Shown here one piece after another: positions 39,338-50,539 of a stretch of DNA of 64,000 nucleotides. Made by a program: the position numbers and the translations under genes. Source of the DNA: Sapria himalayana (Eukaryota > Streptophyta > Magnoliopsida > Malpighiales > Rafflesiaceae); assembly GCA_029783825.1 (NCBI GenBank), contig JAREIK010002261.1:69157-133156 (forward strand), given 5' to 3'. Position 1 is the first letter of the stretch, and each line of letters opens with the position of its first letter. Under the pieces are notes generated by a model. That model had not been told where the DNA came from. It made no database searches and saw nothing but the letters and a program-made list of their open reading frames with translations.

Positions 39338-39340
<3 letters not shown>

Positions 39341-39406
<66 letters not shown>
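39341..39406. repeat. (AT)33 microsatellite, expanded relative to copy 1
   Basis: An uninterrupted run of about 33 AT dinucleotides, where copy 1 has about seven followed by TTTA repeats (29668-29715). It is the largest single length difference between the two 9.7 kb copies and accounts for much of the offset change. Confidence 0.9.
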
Positions 39407-39410
<4 letters not shown>

Positions 39411-40806
39411 TATTTATTTATTTATTTATATGTATATTAATTATATGTTGTTATATTTATATATAGTTATGTTTAAGTATACTATTTTTATAGTTATAGA
39501 TATAGTAAAATACACTTATATAGGAAATTCAAATTATATCAGACAAGCATATTGATGTATAGTTATGTTTAAATACAGTTATTGATATGAGGAACTTAAA
39601 TGTATAAAGATTTATACATTTATATATAACTATATATAAATGTATTTAATAATACATATATGAACATATTACTATATATAAAAGTATTTATCTACATCAA
39701 TACCTATACATAGCCATATTTCTAAATATATATGATTACATTAAAAACTATATATAACTACAACTACAACATGTATAACTACATGCTTTAGAAACTTGAT
39801 ATCCATTTATATCATTCATCTCATTCATACATGTTTTTTTTGGATATTATATACAACTTTATCATTTTCCCATATATTTTAGGAACTTAAATTTAATTTT
39901 ATCAACCTTAGATGTATTTTTATTGTATTTTTATATGTTTTTATAAATCATTATGATTTAATATGTTTAGGGTTTGTATTTTTGTTTTACTTAATATCAT
40001 TTAACTAAAATTGATTTCTTATAAAATGTTCATTTTTAAAAATTCATGTTGTAAATTTCAAAACAAATAGTAATATGTTAGTGTAATTAATATTATAAAA
40101 TATTTCTAATATATATATATATATGATGTAGTTTCAATTTACAAAGATAAAAATTTTAGAATAAAATTTATTTACAAAATAAAATTTTCACTTCATAATA
40201 TGCAATATGTTATATTTATTATAAATAAACAAAGTTGAAATGTATCTATTAATTACAAAAAAAACATTATCATGTATTCAATTTGAAAAAAAATTTAAAA
40301 ATTATTATTTAAAAAAAAATTCATATATTTATATGGTCATTTAAATATGTTTAATAAAATAAATAAAATAATTACTTGTAGAAAAATTTACTCATATATT
40401 AATATAGTAATCTATTTTATTTGAACATAATTAAAGAAATAATTGATTTTTTATAAAACATTAAAGGCATGTATTTATATGCACTACATTATATTTGTTG
40501 AATATTAAAGTTTATAAAAATTTATTAATAACAATAAATAATAGGTACAAATTTATCATAGACATTAATATTTTAATAAAAAAAATTATATAGAAAAACA
40601 AAAATAATATTATATATTTATGAACTATATTTTCATTTTTAACGTAATTGTAAAAACAAAATAATTTACAAATATTCCAACATCATTTAGTTATTTATTT
40701 GAGTATATGATAATTATGTTAATATAAATATTAAAAAAACAACTATTTGAATAAAATAGAAGCTCATATATTTAATTCATAATTTCATTTCACGCATTAA
40801 TATGCT

Positions 40807-43800
40807 TAGAGGTGTCAAACGGGCCGGGCCGACATGGCCCGGCCCGTTTTAAACCAGCATGATCGTGCTACCGTGCCGGGCCGGGCACGGCACGGTTCCT
40901 GTACCATGCCGTGCCCTGCCCGGCACGGTTTAAAAATACGAGCGGGCCCGGCCTGGCCATATAGGCCGGGGCAGAGGTTGACCCGAGTGGCCGAGCCCGA
41001 GTCCTGATACTGAGAGTGAGTCGTGAGAGAGAGGCAGGGCCAGGGGCAGGCGCAGGCCGGAGGCCGCACGGACATGCAGACTTTTGTTTTTTTTTTAAAT
41101 TTATATATTGTAAATTTTATTGCTTAAGGTTAAGTGTAGTGTATTAATTATTAAATATAATTTTTTAAAAAATGTTAAAAATTAAAATTAAATAAAAAAA
41201 ACAAATTTTAGAAAAGTATTTTTTTATCAAATTCAAATTAGTTTAGCTTTTATTATATTTATTAATTATATATTAAAGTTATTAATTTTTAAAATAAAAT
41301 TTAAATCATAAAAAAAATAAATCAATACATTATGTTAGTAAAAATTAAAATTAAAAAAAAAATTAAACTACACAAATGAAAAATTACCAATCATGCATTT
41401 GAAACCGATGGTCCGAACAAAACAAGTATAAGTTTCAACACAACGCACAAACAAAGCGTATAAATACAATGAATAAAAAAACATCGAAAAAAAACAGTAG
41501 ATCAGCATCAATCATCAAGCGGCATATCATGAGAATCAACAGCCGCAACATCAAGATCAGTATCATATGGATCATTATCATCGGCAATCAGCTCATCCGC
41601 CATCCTAGTGGATGTGGATGCGACTGCAGTGTCTGTCCCAGTCCCAGCTTCAGCACGATCATGGATGCTAAACCTTGATTCCTCCCAATCATTCAAACAT
41701 GCCAAGGCCTCAACCATATCTGGACATAATCTCGATCTCCTATCCGAAATCACGTTCACTGCAACAGAAAAACAGACTCCGATGCTATGCTCGACACCGG
41801 AGGAGTCAGTAGATCCCGTGCCATCCTAGATAGCACGGGATAGGTGGACTCATATGATTTCCACCACTGTAATAAATCAAGATTCTTAGTATTAGAATGT
41901 GATAGGATTGAGCAGTTATCGCTATCTAAGCACCGAGATAGCTCGCTCCTATATGATGGTCGACCCCTACGTTTCCCCCTCGCTAGCTGAATGGAATAAT
42001 CATCATCTCCGAACAATGTATCAATGTCCGTAATCACAGTCTCACCACCACCACCACCACCACCATACCTAGTATCGTAGTATGTGAATAGGTCAGTCAA
42101 CTTATCGTAAATGAACCCTTTAGGTGGCTCTTCCAGGTTCATGCACAAGGAAATGAAAGTCAGGGTGTTTTCTACCCCTTCCACCTTAGCCCTAGGGTCC
42201 ATGCATGTAGCGTGGCAATAAAGAGATGGAAAGGTAGACCAGTACTTCAAGTACTTGGTCTCTATCTCTGCAACCATATGGCTAAGCGTCGAGTCAGCTC
42301 GATACTTCCTAAACATGCTACTAATGTTGCATATGCACCGGAGTGCAATGCAAGTGGTGGGCGTATAAACCGACGAACACATGTTTGTCGTGTCATAAAA
42401 TATCTTCAGGAATTTCATAAATGAAATTTTTGAAGCCCAGTCAGTGTCGTCAATAATAAGTTCGTCACTCTTACTATTGACGTAGTCGGATATCACGTTT
42501 TCGTATCCAACACATGATTCCAACATCAGGTACGTGTAATTCCAACGATGTCTCACATCCGATTAGAATTTTTTCTTCTTAAGATTCACAGACAAACATA
42601 GAGTACCAAACTCTTGTTGTCTGCGACGAGTGCGAATATACTTGAGTGCATTGCGTATATTTTCCAACGCGGGGGAACACACCTTCATACCCGCTTGAAC
42701 TATCAGGTTAATCACATGACACATGCATCTGACATGAAAGATCTCTGCTAATGGTGCGTCTCTAATATTCCTAACAAACATATTGATCGCTACTCCATTA
42801 TTAGAAGCATTATCGAAAGGGACACTAAAAATTTTATTTTGAATTTTATATTCCCTAAATATTTTCATCATACACTCAAAAATGGCCGGGCCATCATGAG
42901 GATGAAGAATCTCAGTGAATCCTAAAATTTTTTTATTGATTGTCTAGTTAGAATCTACATAGTGACTCGTGAGACATGCATAAGAAGAATCATCGTGACT
43001 TGTCCATATATCGAACGTCATGGACACCACTCCACTATATGCCATAAATTCCTTAATAATTTTTTGTTTTTCTAACTTATATATCTTTAGTATGTAACTC
43101 ATAGATGTGGACCTAGGAATCCTACGATAGGAAGGCTTAAAATAAGTCTGCATGATGTGCAATACACTCGGATCTTCCGAAAATCTGATCGGAAGACCCA
43201 TCAATGTAATGAGCCTGGCCATGCCGTCCCTACCCAACTCGTTGGAGTATACGAAGGGAGTAAACTTTGAGACTTAACTCGATCCAGTCTCAAAAAATGT
43301 AGTGCCAAGTTGGGTTTGCCTAGGATCTAAGGGTCCATGTTTTTTGGTGCATAATTCGGCATGCCTCTAAAGGTGCCCAGTCCCACATGAACTCTTGCAT
43401 GTTAAAAGTCTCATACAATATTTGCACTGTGTCATTTCAAGTTCCTCACCTCTACTATTTTTTTGTGTTATGATTTTAAAATTAGTCCAAACTACAGAAG
43501 TCCTCCTAGTTTTTTGTTTTTTAGAACTTTGGGTTGAGACGACTGGAGAAACCAAAGTTTCAGCAGCCGCAGACGTCTGTGTAACACTGACATTTTCATT
43601 TTCCAAATTTAAATAGGTGTCAGGTGTATTTGTCATTTTTATGTTTTTTATTTTTTCCTAAGTTTTTCTAGAGAGATAAGATTTAGAGAGAGAAAGTAAA
43701 TAAAAACGTAAAATAAATTACCCGGTAAAAGTAATGAGGTCAGTCACGTGCAAGGTGCACCGCAGGAAGCTCTGATGTTCAGAACTCAAGTCGAGTTTCA

Positions 43801-44349
43801 CGAAAATCCAAGCCGAAATAAAAATCACGAGGCCCGAGAGAGAGATGCACGGTTTATGTGAGAGAGAGAAAGTTTTGAGAAGTTTTATGTTTTTGAAAAA
43901 CATAAATGTTATAGGGAGGGGGGTAGAATATATAGATTAAAGATATTAATTTTTTATAAAAAAGTTATTTTTTTATATTTTTTTGATTTTTAATATATAA
44001 TTTGGTGGCAGAATCATGAGGACCGTTGGATTCTGCCCCCTAGCCATTGGAGGCGAATCCAACGACTGTAATCCAAAATAATTTGAAAATTTTTTTTTCC
44101 CGTTGGGATTGGGTCGGGAGTCGGGAGTCGGGACCGCGGGTCGGGTCCATTCAAACCCGACCCGCGGGCTTTATTTCGGGAGGGCCCGGGTCACGCCCAA
44201 GCGTGCCCGCCGCCCGCGTGATACCTAAACGGCACGCGAAGATACCGTGATGGCGTGCCGTGCCCATGCACGAGCCGGGCCGGGCACGGCACGGGCCCGG
44301 GCAAGGTTTAAAAACGTGGCGGGCCGGCCCGGCCCATTTGACACCTCTA
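40807..44349 (-). mobile_element. hAT element, copy 2 (inside the duplicated segment)
   Basis: Ends are TAGAGGTGTCAAACGGGCC and GGCCCATTTGACACCTCTA. The 8 bp duplication AATATGCT sits at 40799-40806 and 44350-44357, identical to copy 1. It arose by the segmental duplication, not a second insertion. Differences include an extra GGGAGTC unit near 44119 and single-base changes in the GC-rich ends. Confidence 0.95.
41508..43636 (-). pseudogene. hAT transposase, copy 2
   Basis: Colinear with the copy 1 transposase and the same length. It has the BED finger at the N-terminus (CKYC... GTGHL), FDIWTS, FDNASNNG, RWNYTYLML and the C-terminal SIASESVF / ISDRRSRLCP dimerisation motifs. All four in-frame stops (43367, 43274, 42944 and 42563 regions) and the T-run frameshift near 41760-41775 are shared with copy 1. 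The gene was therefore already dead before the 9.7 kb duplication. Coding differences between copies are very few. Confidence 0.93.
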
Positions 44350-45015
44350 AATATGCTTCACACACACACACGGATACACGAACACACATACACAAATATT
44401 TGTTTTAAATATAAAAAATTTATAATATTTTATAAATTTGTACAATATATAATATTTTATTTTAATTAAATTTTCAAAATCAAAAAATTTTAAATACTTT
44501 TACACACACACACACAAACACACATATAATAGTTTCATGTGTGACTTTAAAAATACATTACGTATATAGGTATATGTGTGTGTTTGTGTGGGTGTACAGT
44601 AGTATATGCATGCATACAAGTATATACACACAACTTTGAAAATGTAGATACATGTGTGAGTATATACAAAAGTACAAAAATGAGTATGTTGATATTTAAT
44701 GTATAGTAATGTATATGGATGTATAAATGTGCGTGTGTAGGGTAATGTATATGCACATATATATTTATGCATATATATGTAAATATCAACATTAATTTTT
44801 AAAAGAAAAATTCTTGAGTACATAAATATTAACATGTTCCACATATTTGTGAGACCAGGAGCAAAAAGTGATATTATTACAAGATTCTAATAATCACCCA
44901 TCTTTAATACTTAACCCCAAAATTTGATTAGAGTACTACTTGCAATGATAAGGTTCATTCAATATTACATACCATGGAGTTACATTTTCATTCAATACTA
45001 TAATTTGTTTAAATA

Positions 45016-45438
45016 ATAGTCACCCCAATTCCTTCTATTGTCGACAATGTAGAGACTGTTGGATACAAAAACATCTATTTCACTGTGTGGGATGTTGGGG
45101 GTCAAGACTAGATTCGTCCTTTCTGGAAAATTTACTTCCAAAATACCCAAGGTATCATATTTTTGGTGGACAACAATGACAGAGATCAAGTTGTTGAAGC
45201 CAGAGATGAGTTGCATAGGATGCTAAACAAGGAAAACCTTCAAGATACAGTTTTGTTGGTGTTTCCCAATAACCAAGATCTTCCCAATGCGATGAATGTT
45301 GCTGAAATTAATGACAAGCTAAGACTTCACTCTCTTCACCAATGCCATTGGCACATTCAGAGCACCTATGCTACCTCGGCGTAGGGCCTCTATGAGGGTC
45401 TTAATTGGCTTTCGAATTACATTGCCAGCAAGTCATAA
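45016..45438 (+). pseudogene. ARF1-type GTPase retropseudogene, copy 2
   Basis: Same ARF fragment as at 35293-35715, with the same two internal stops (45109-45111 and 45382-45384). One informative difference: codon 45148-45150 is CAA (Gln, as in ordinary ARF NTQG) while copy 1 has CAT (His). Copy 2 keeps the ancestral state there. It is not translatable into a GTPase, lacking the P-loop and having a degraded NKxD motif. Confidence 0.93.
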
Positions 45439-45689
45439 ACAATTTTAGCAGGATGATACAAACTTTGTTGACATATCTGGATGTAGATCTCATCTTTGCC
45501 TATTTTTCTTGAATTTTGTTCTGTTATATGGATGAAAACATATGTTTCTAGGGGGATTCAAATTGAATTTATATTTATATATTGCATGCTGAAATACAAG
45601 ACTTCATTTACTTTGTTCTGATCTGTTGTAAGCTGAACATGTTTGTTTTCTAATTTATGTTTTTTTGCCTTTGGATCCCAAAGGTATAA

Positions 45690-46700
45690 GAACATATAAC
45701 TATAAATAATTGTCTTTGACTATATATAATACTATAAAATATTATACATAATTATATTTAAAAATATAATTAACAACATATATTTAATATATATTTTTAT
45801 ATATTAGTATATACAAATGTATTTTACCATATATACCTATAGATAACTATATGTATACATATATAAAATTATATAAAAAATATATATAGACCTACATGTA
45901 TAAATATAAGTATAACTATATGTTTAACTATATGTATAACCAAATTTAACTTTATTTATAATTACATGTATAATAACATACAACATTATGTTTAACTATA
46001 TGTGTAAAACTATATACAAATATTTGTATAACTATATATAAATATTTATATAACTATATAACACTTTATATAATTAAATATAACTATATTTGTAACTATG
46101 TATACATATATGTAAATCTATATATTTATTTATAACTTTATGTATTTATGTATAACTATTTGAATGAATATATCTATATATAACTATATGTTTAACTATA
46201 TAAAAATATTTATAGCTATATATACTATATGTATAATAACATATAACTATAAATAATTGTTTCTTATTTTATGTGTAACTATAAAAGCTTTATACATAAT
46301 TTTATTTAAATATATAATTTACAACTTATATTTAATATACATTTGTATATATTAGTTTATAAAAATGTGTTCTACTATATCTATCCCTATACATAACTAT
46401 ATGTTTAAATATATAAAATTATATGAATAAATATATATATCTACATATATAAATATAAGTATAACTGTATGTGTAACTTTGTATAACCACATGTAACTAT
46501 ATTTATAATTACATGTATAACAACATACAACATTATGTTTAATTATATGTGTATAACTATATATAAATATTTGTAAAACTAAATAAAACTATATATAATT
46601 AAATATAACTATATTTTTAACTATTTATACATATATGTAAATCTATATATTTATTTATAACTTTGTATACATTTATGTATAACTACTTATAATTACTTGG
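45690..46700. repeat. ~530-550 bp satellite, inverted relative to 24.1-25.7 kb
   Basis: Nearly two units. Landmarks are AAATCTATATATTTATTTATAA at about 46111 and 46638, and ACATACAACATTATGTTTAA at about 45969 and 46520. In reverse complement these match the satellite at 24126-25680. The first few hundred bases belong to copy 2 of the segmental duplication. Confidence 0.75.
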
Positions 46701-47170
46701 AGCTATGGATCAATACAAAACAGCCTCAGAAATCAGGTATGATTTGGATGATAGTTATCATCTGTTACTTTATTTTTCCTTATAAAACTAATTAATGATG
46801 ATAAAATATTCATAAAATTTGTAACTTGTAATCATATCCCAATATTTTTATAATAATGAGAGTTATATAAGATCCAATTTGTTTAACAATTTACACCCTC
46901 AGTTCATTGGGCACACTCGGGGATAGCTACATGAGTTGGTAATGAAATCATACAAATCTCATGAGTTTGTTGTTGCTTAAATTGAGGTATTTGAAACTTG
47001 TAATCATATTAGGTTCGTTATTATGTTTTTTTCATGGTTGAATTATGAACTTCAATAGATTATTATGCATTTCTATTTAATATTGCTTATCATCAAGTTT
47101 TTGCTCTGCATATTCATTTGATATCTAAACAAAAACAATCATTGAGTAGCCTAGTGATTTTACACGTGGA
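46701..47170. other. Mixed-composition insert, possible captured gene fragment
   Basis: GAGCTATGGATCAATACAAA...GAAATCAG|GTATGATTT (46700-46748) looks like a short exon ending at a splice donor. A second less AT-rich patch at 46895-46990 (CTCAGTTCATTGGGCACACTCGG) follows. No protein family was recognised. Confidence 0.3.
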
Positions 47171-47545
47171 ACTTGATTGTGTATATATGTACATGCACAC
47201 TGCAGTTTACATGTACATATATTATATGTAATATACATGTATAATTGTATATATGTATAAGTATTTACCTGTATATATGTACATATTTATACATATACAC
47301 TACGGTGTAAATGTATATACATGTAAATATATACTATAGTGTATGTATACACATATATATGTACATATACACTATAGTGTATATGTAGATTTACTGAGTA
47401 TATATGTGCATATAAATACATGTACATATATATCAATATATATGTACAAATACATATATATCATTGAATACATATATACTACTATATTTGTATATATAAA
47501 TATATATCAGTATAAATGTACATATATATTATAGTATAATATATT
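47171..47545. repeat. Palindromic TATGTACATA/ACTATAGTGTATA repeats
   Basis: Alternating TATATGTACATATACACTATAG-type words, some of them perfect short palindromes. Same class as 691-885 and 58112-58310. The 63-residue open frame here is built from the repeat. Confidence 0.65.
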
Positions 47546-47679
47546 TATGACATTAAGGTTTTCAAAATCATGAGATAGAATTTTCAGTGAAGTATAATTT
47601 AGCATGGTTTGCATTAAATCAATAATTTGCAAGGTTTGTAGTATTCTAAAACTTTTCATCTATTATATATGCTACTAAA

Positions 47680-47995
47680 CTATTTGTGTATACCTATATA
47701 TAAATATTTGTATAACTATATAAAACTCTATATAATTATATATGATTATATTTGTAATTATGTATAAATATATGTATACATATATGTAAATCTATATATT
47801 TGTTGATAACTTTGTATATATTTATGTACAACTACATATAAATACTTGTATGAATATATCTATATATAACGATATGTATAATTATATATGATTGTTTATA
47901 ATTATATATACTATATGTATAATAATATATAAAAATAAATATTTGTATCTTACTATATGTATAACTATAAAAACTTTTTACATTTTAGATTAGGG
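47680..47995. repeat. Partial third satellite unit
   Basis: ATGTATACATATATGTAAATC with a TATATATTTGTTGATAAC continuation and neighbours match the units at 46.1 and 46.6 kb in the same orientation. It was separated from them by the insert at 46.7-47.6 kb. Confidence 0.6.
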
Positions 47996-48539
47996 ATTAA
48001 TTAACTATAAAAATAAAAAAGTAAAATTTATGATTAATAAAAAATTTATTTGAATATTAATAAAATAAGTATTTTTTTAATGAAATTATGATTCTCAAGT
48101 ATCCGAAGATGATAACTTTTTAATTCAAATAAGTTAGAGGTAAGTGATAGGTTGGTTTGTTGAATATGAGTTAATTTTACTTTTTAGACTTATATATTCT
48201 ATACTTTATATATGTCTAGATGATAACAAGATTCTCATAATATATTTATATATTATGAGAATATATGAATATAATATAACCCATATTTTATTCTATTTTC
48301 ATTTTAAGTTTCTCATAATCATACTTAGACATATAAATTTATTCATATATGACCCTTAGGTCCTCATTTACCAAATTTATATTTTGCACTTTTTCAATTA
48401 GTTAATTTTTCAGATTTGGTCAATTTCTTATTTAACATATAAAATTCGTTATATATTTACATATTCATTTCCACTTGACATTTATTCATATAATCATATA
48501 TCATTTAATATTTATCAATTATCATTTAATCATTTCTTA

Positions 48540-48618
48540 ATTTCTTAGAAACCCCCAAGTTTGGTTTAACCCAATATTTATCTTATTCATTTGCCCAAAT
48601 CATTTTTTTGGGTGTTAC
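48540..48618 (+). other. Possible LTR 3' end (solo-LTR remnant)
   Basis: AACCCCCAAGTTTGG... TTTGCCCAAATCA... TTTTTTGGGTGTTACA ends in a sequence typical of plant Gypsy LTR termini (..GGGTGTTACA). No partner LTR, primer-binding site or clear 5' TG start was found, so this is a weak call. Between 47996 and 48540 there is only AT-rich DNA. Confidence 0.3.
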
Positions 48619-48639
48619 ATTTCATGCCATGATTAACTC

Positions 48640-50470
48640 AAGGTTGCAAAATAATTATATTTCTATCATCGATGGAAATGTGGTCCCTACTAGCTCTTTA
48701 GGAGGAGTGACATTAAAATTCACAAATAATATTCAAAATATTTTTGGGACTACATACAATCTCTCTCTTATCTAGCTGTACGTAGTCAAGTTTGGAATGA
48801 TCTTGACCCTTTAGCATATATGAAATTGTTTTTATCATTTTTCTATGAAAAAATAGAAATTTCCCCTTTTAATACTGGGTATTTAAAATCCCTAGGGTCT
48901 GATGGGATTTCCTTGAAATTTAGTAAACACAAAAGGAATTATATTAGACAAGATGTTACTAATGCATGATAAGCATTTATTCTTAATGGAACAATATTGG
49001 AACATATCAATCATGCATGTATTGTTTTAATTCTTAAATCTTTTCATGCATCTACTATTAAAGATTATAGATTGATTTCTTGTTGTAATGTCATTAACAA
49101 GATCATATTAAAACTAATTATTTCATAAATCAAGTCTATAGTTAATGATTTTATTGACCCAAGGTTGGTATAAAAAGTATGGTTAAAAATGAATAATTTT
49201 CATCTTGCTCAACATTAGGAGATATACAAGGAAGGGTATATCTCCTAGGTGTTTTATCAAGATAGACCAGGAAAAGATCTTTGACATGGTAAATTAGATA
49301 TTCATAACTGAGATGTTGCATACACTAAGCTTCCCGAACAAGATCATCAATATTTTTTTATCTATGTATTGCAACCACCAACTATTCCCTATTGATAAAT
49401 GGGCATATGCATAGGTATTTTCAAGGAAAGAAAAGGTCTAACTTATGATGATCAACTATTTCTCCACATCTTTATTATTGCTATGGAATACGTATCAAAA
49501 CTAATTAATTATACCACTAAATACTATTTTTTTTCCATCCATGATATACTAAACAATAATTTTCTCATCTTATGTATGTAGAAGATCTTTATCTTTTTTT
49601 TTTCAAAAAGAGAATGATCTTCTATTCATTCCTTATTAGGTAGTGTCCAATTATTTTCTGAACCATCAGGACTACATGGTAATCCCTCCAAATTGAACTT
49701 CTTCTTTGGAGGGATAAAACTTGAGCACCACGAATTGATCATTAATAATTCTGATTTCTCACACATCAAACTTCCTTTTATATTAATGGGAGTTCCATTA
49801 TCATCAGGTAGATTGATCACTTCACTATTCTTCTCTAGTCCATGAGATCTCTTTTATAATACAACTGTGGGCTGAAAAATTATTGTCTATCGCAAAGAGG
49901 ATAGAGTAATTGCATTCTATCATCCAAGGAATTGAGGATACTAGTTTTTACTCTTCCTCATCCCTCTGGCTATTGTCATTTCCATTGATGACTTGTGTAG
50001 AAAATTTTTATAGGGCTCCCCAACCATAGTGATATATATATAGGCACAAGATCTCATGGAGCATGGTTTTTAAACCAATTTGCTATAGTGGGTTGGGTCT
50101 TCTTTTGATCAACCCAAAGAATAATATTTTTTTTCATTAAGAAACTATTGTGTATCAATAATAAATAGGATTCATTATAGATCCATTGGATCCATCATTA
50201 CTATCTTGCCTCATATGATATTTGGAATATCTTCTCTCGAGATGATATCTCATTTTAGAAAGTCATTATTATTATATGAGATTAGATTATTCAATCTACT
50301 AGGAGCATTAAATATGCTAAAAGTATGATTTGTAAAAAAATAGGGGGAGGATAGGAAGAATTATTACAAATTATTACTTACACTTATTTCCACATAACTC
50401 AAAAAGTTCTAGATAATCTAAGTTATGATAATTTAAAATTCACATCCCTAAGCATGTCATCTTCACCTAG
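48640..50470 (+). pseudogene. LINE (L1-type) reverse transcriptase, decayed
   Basis: Plus-strand motifs in LINE order, across shifted frames and stops: a pre-RT part (NNYISIIDG), GSDGISLKF (compare GPDGF..KFY), then STIKDYRLISCCNVINKII (compare DYRPISCCNVIYK), IKIDQEKIFDMV (compare KVDLRKAYD.V), a finger-like LPNKIINIF, and the region after FADD (FSEPSGLHGNPSKLNFFFGG). LPFILMGVPLSSGRL (compare LP..YLGVPL) and a very weak zf-RVT-like tail follow. These proteins copy LINE RNA at the target site. No endonuclease domain or poly-A tail was identified here. The 182-base frame at 49399-49581 is one surviving piece. Confidence 0.75.
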
Positions 50471-50539
50471 ATGGATTCCCTTGAAAAATTATGAGTAAAA
50501 ATTCAGCTATTCACAAAGCTGAGTATCCTCGTATGTGAA

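Larger units (their letters stand above)
36142..45860 (+). repeat. 9.7 kb segmental tandem duplication, copy 2
   Basis: Copy 2 begins at GATTTTTTAGGGAATAGC and follows copy 1 to about 45860, where CTATATGTATACATATA departs from the copy 1 junction. Only scattered substitutions and repeat-length changes separate the copies. Examples are AATAGAAAG versus AATAGCAAG at the start, GATGCAATT versus GATGGAATT, GAGGTACAT versus GAGCTACAT, and CACGACACG versus CACGGCACG. Confidence 0.95.
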
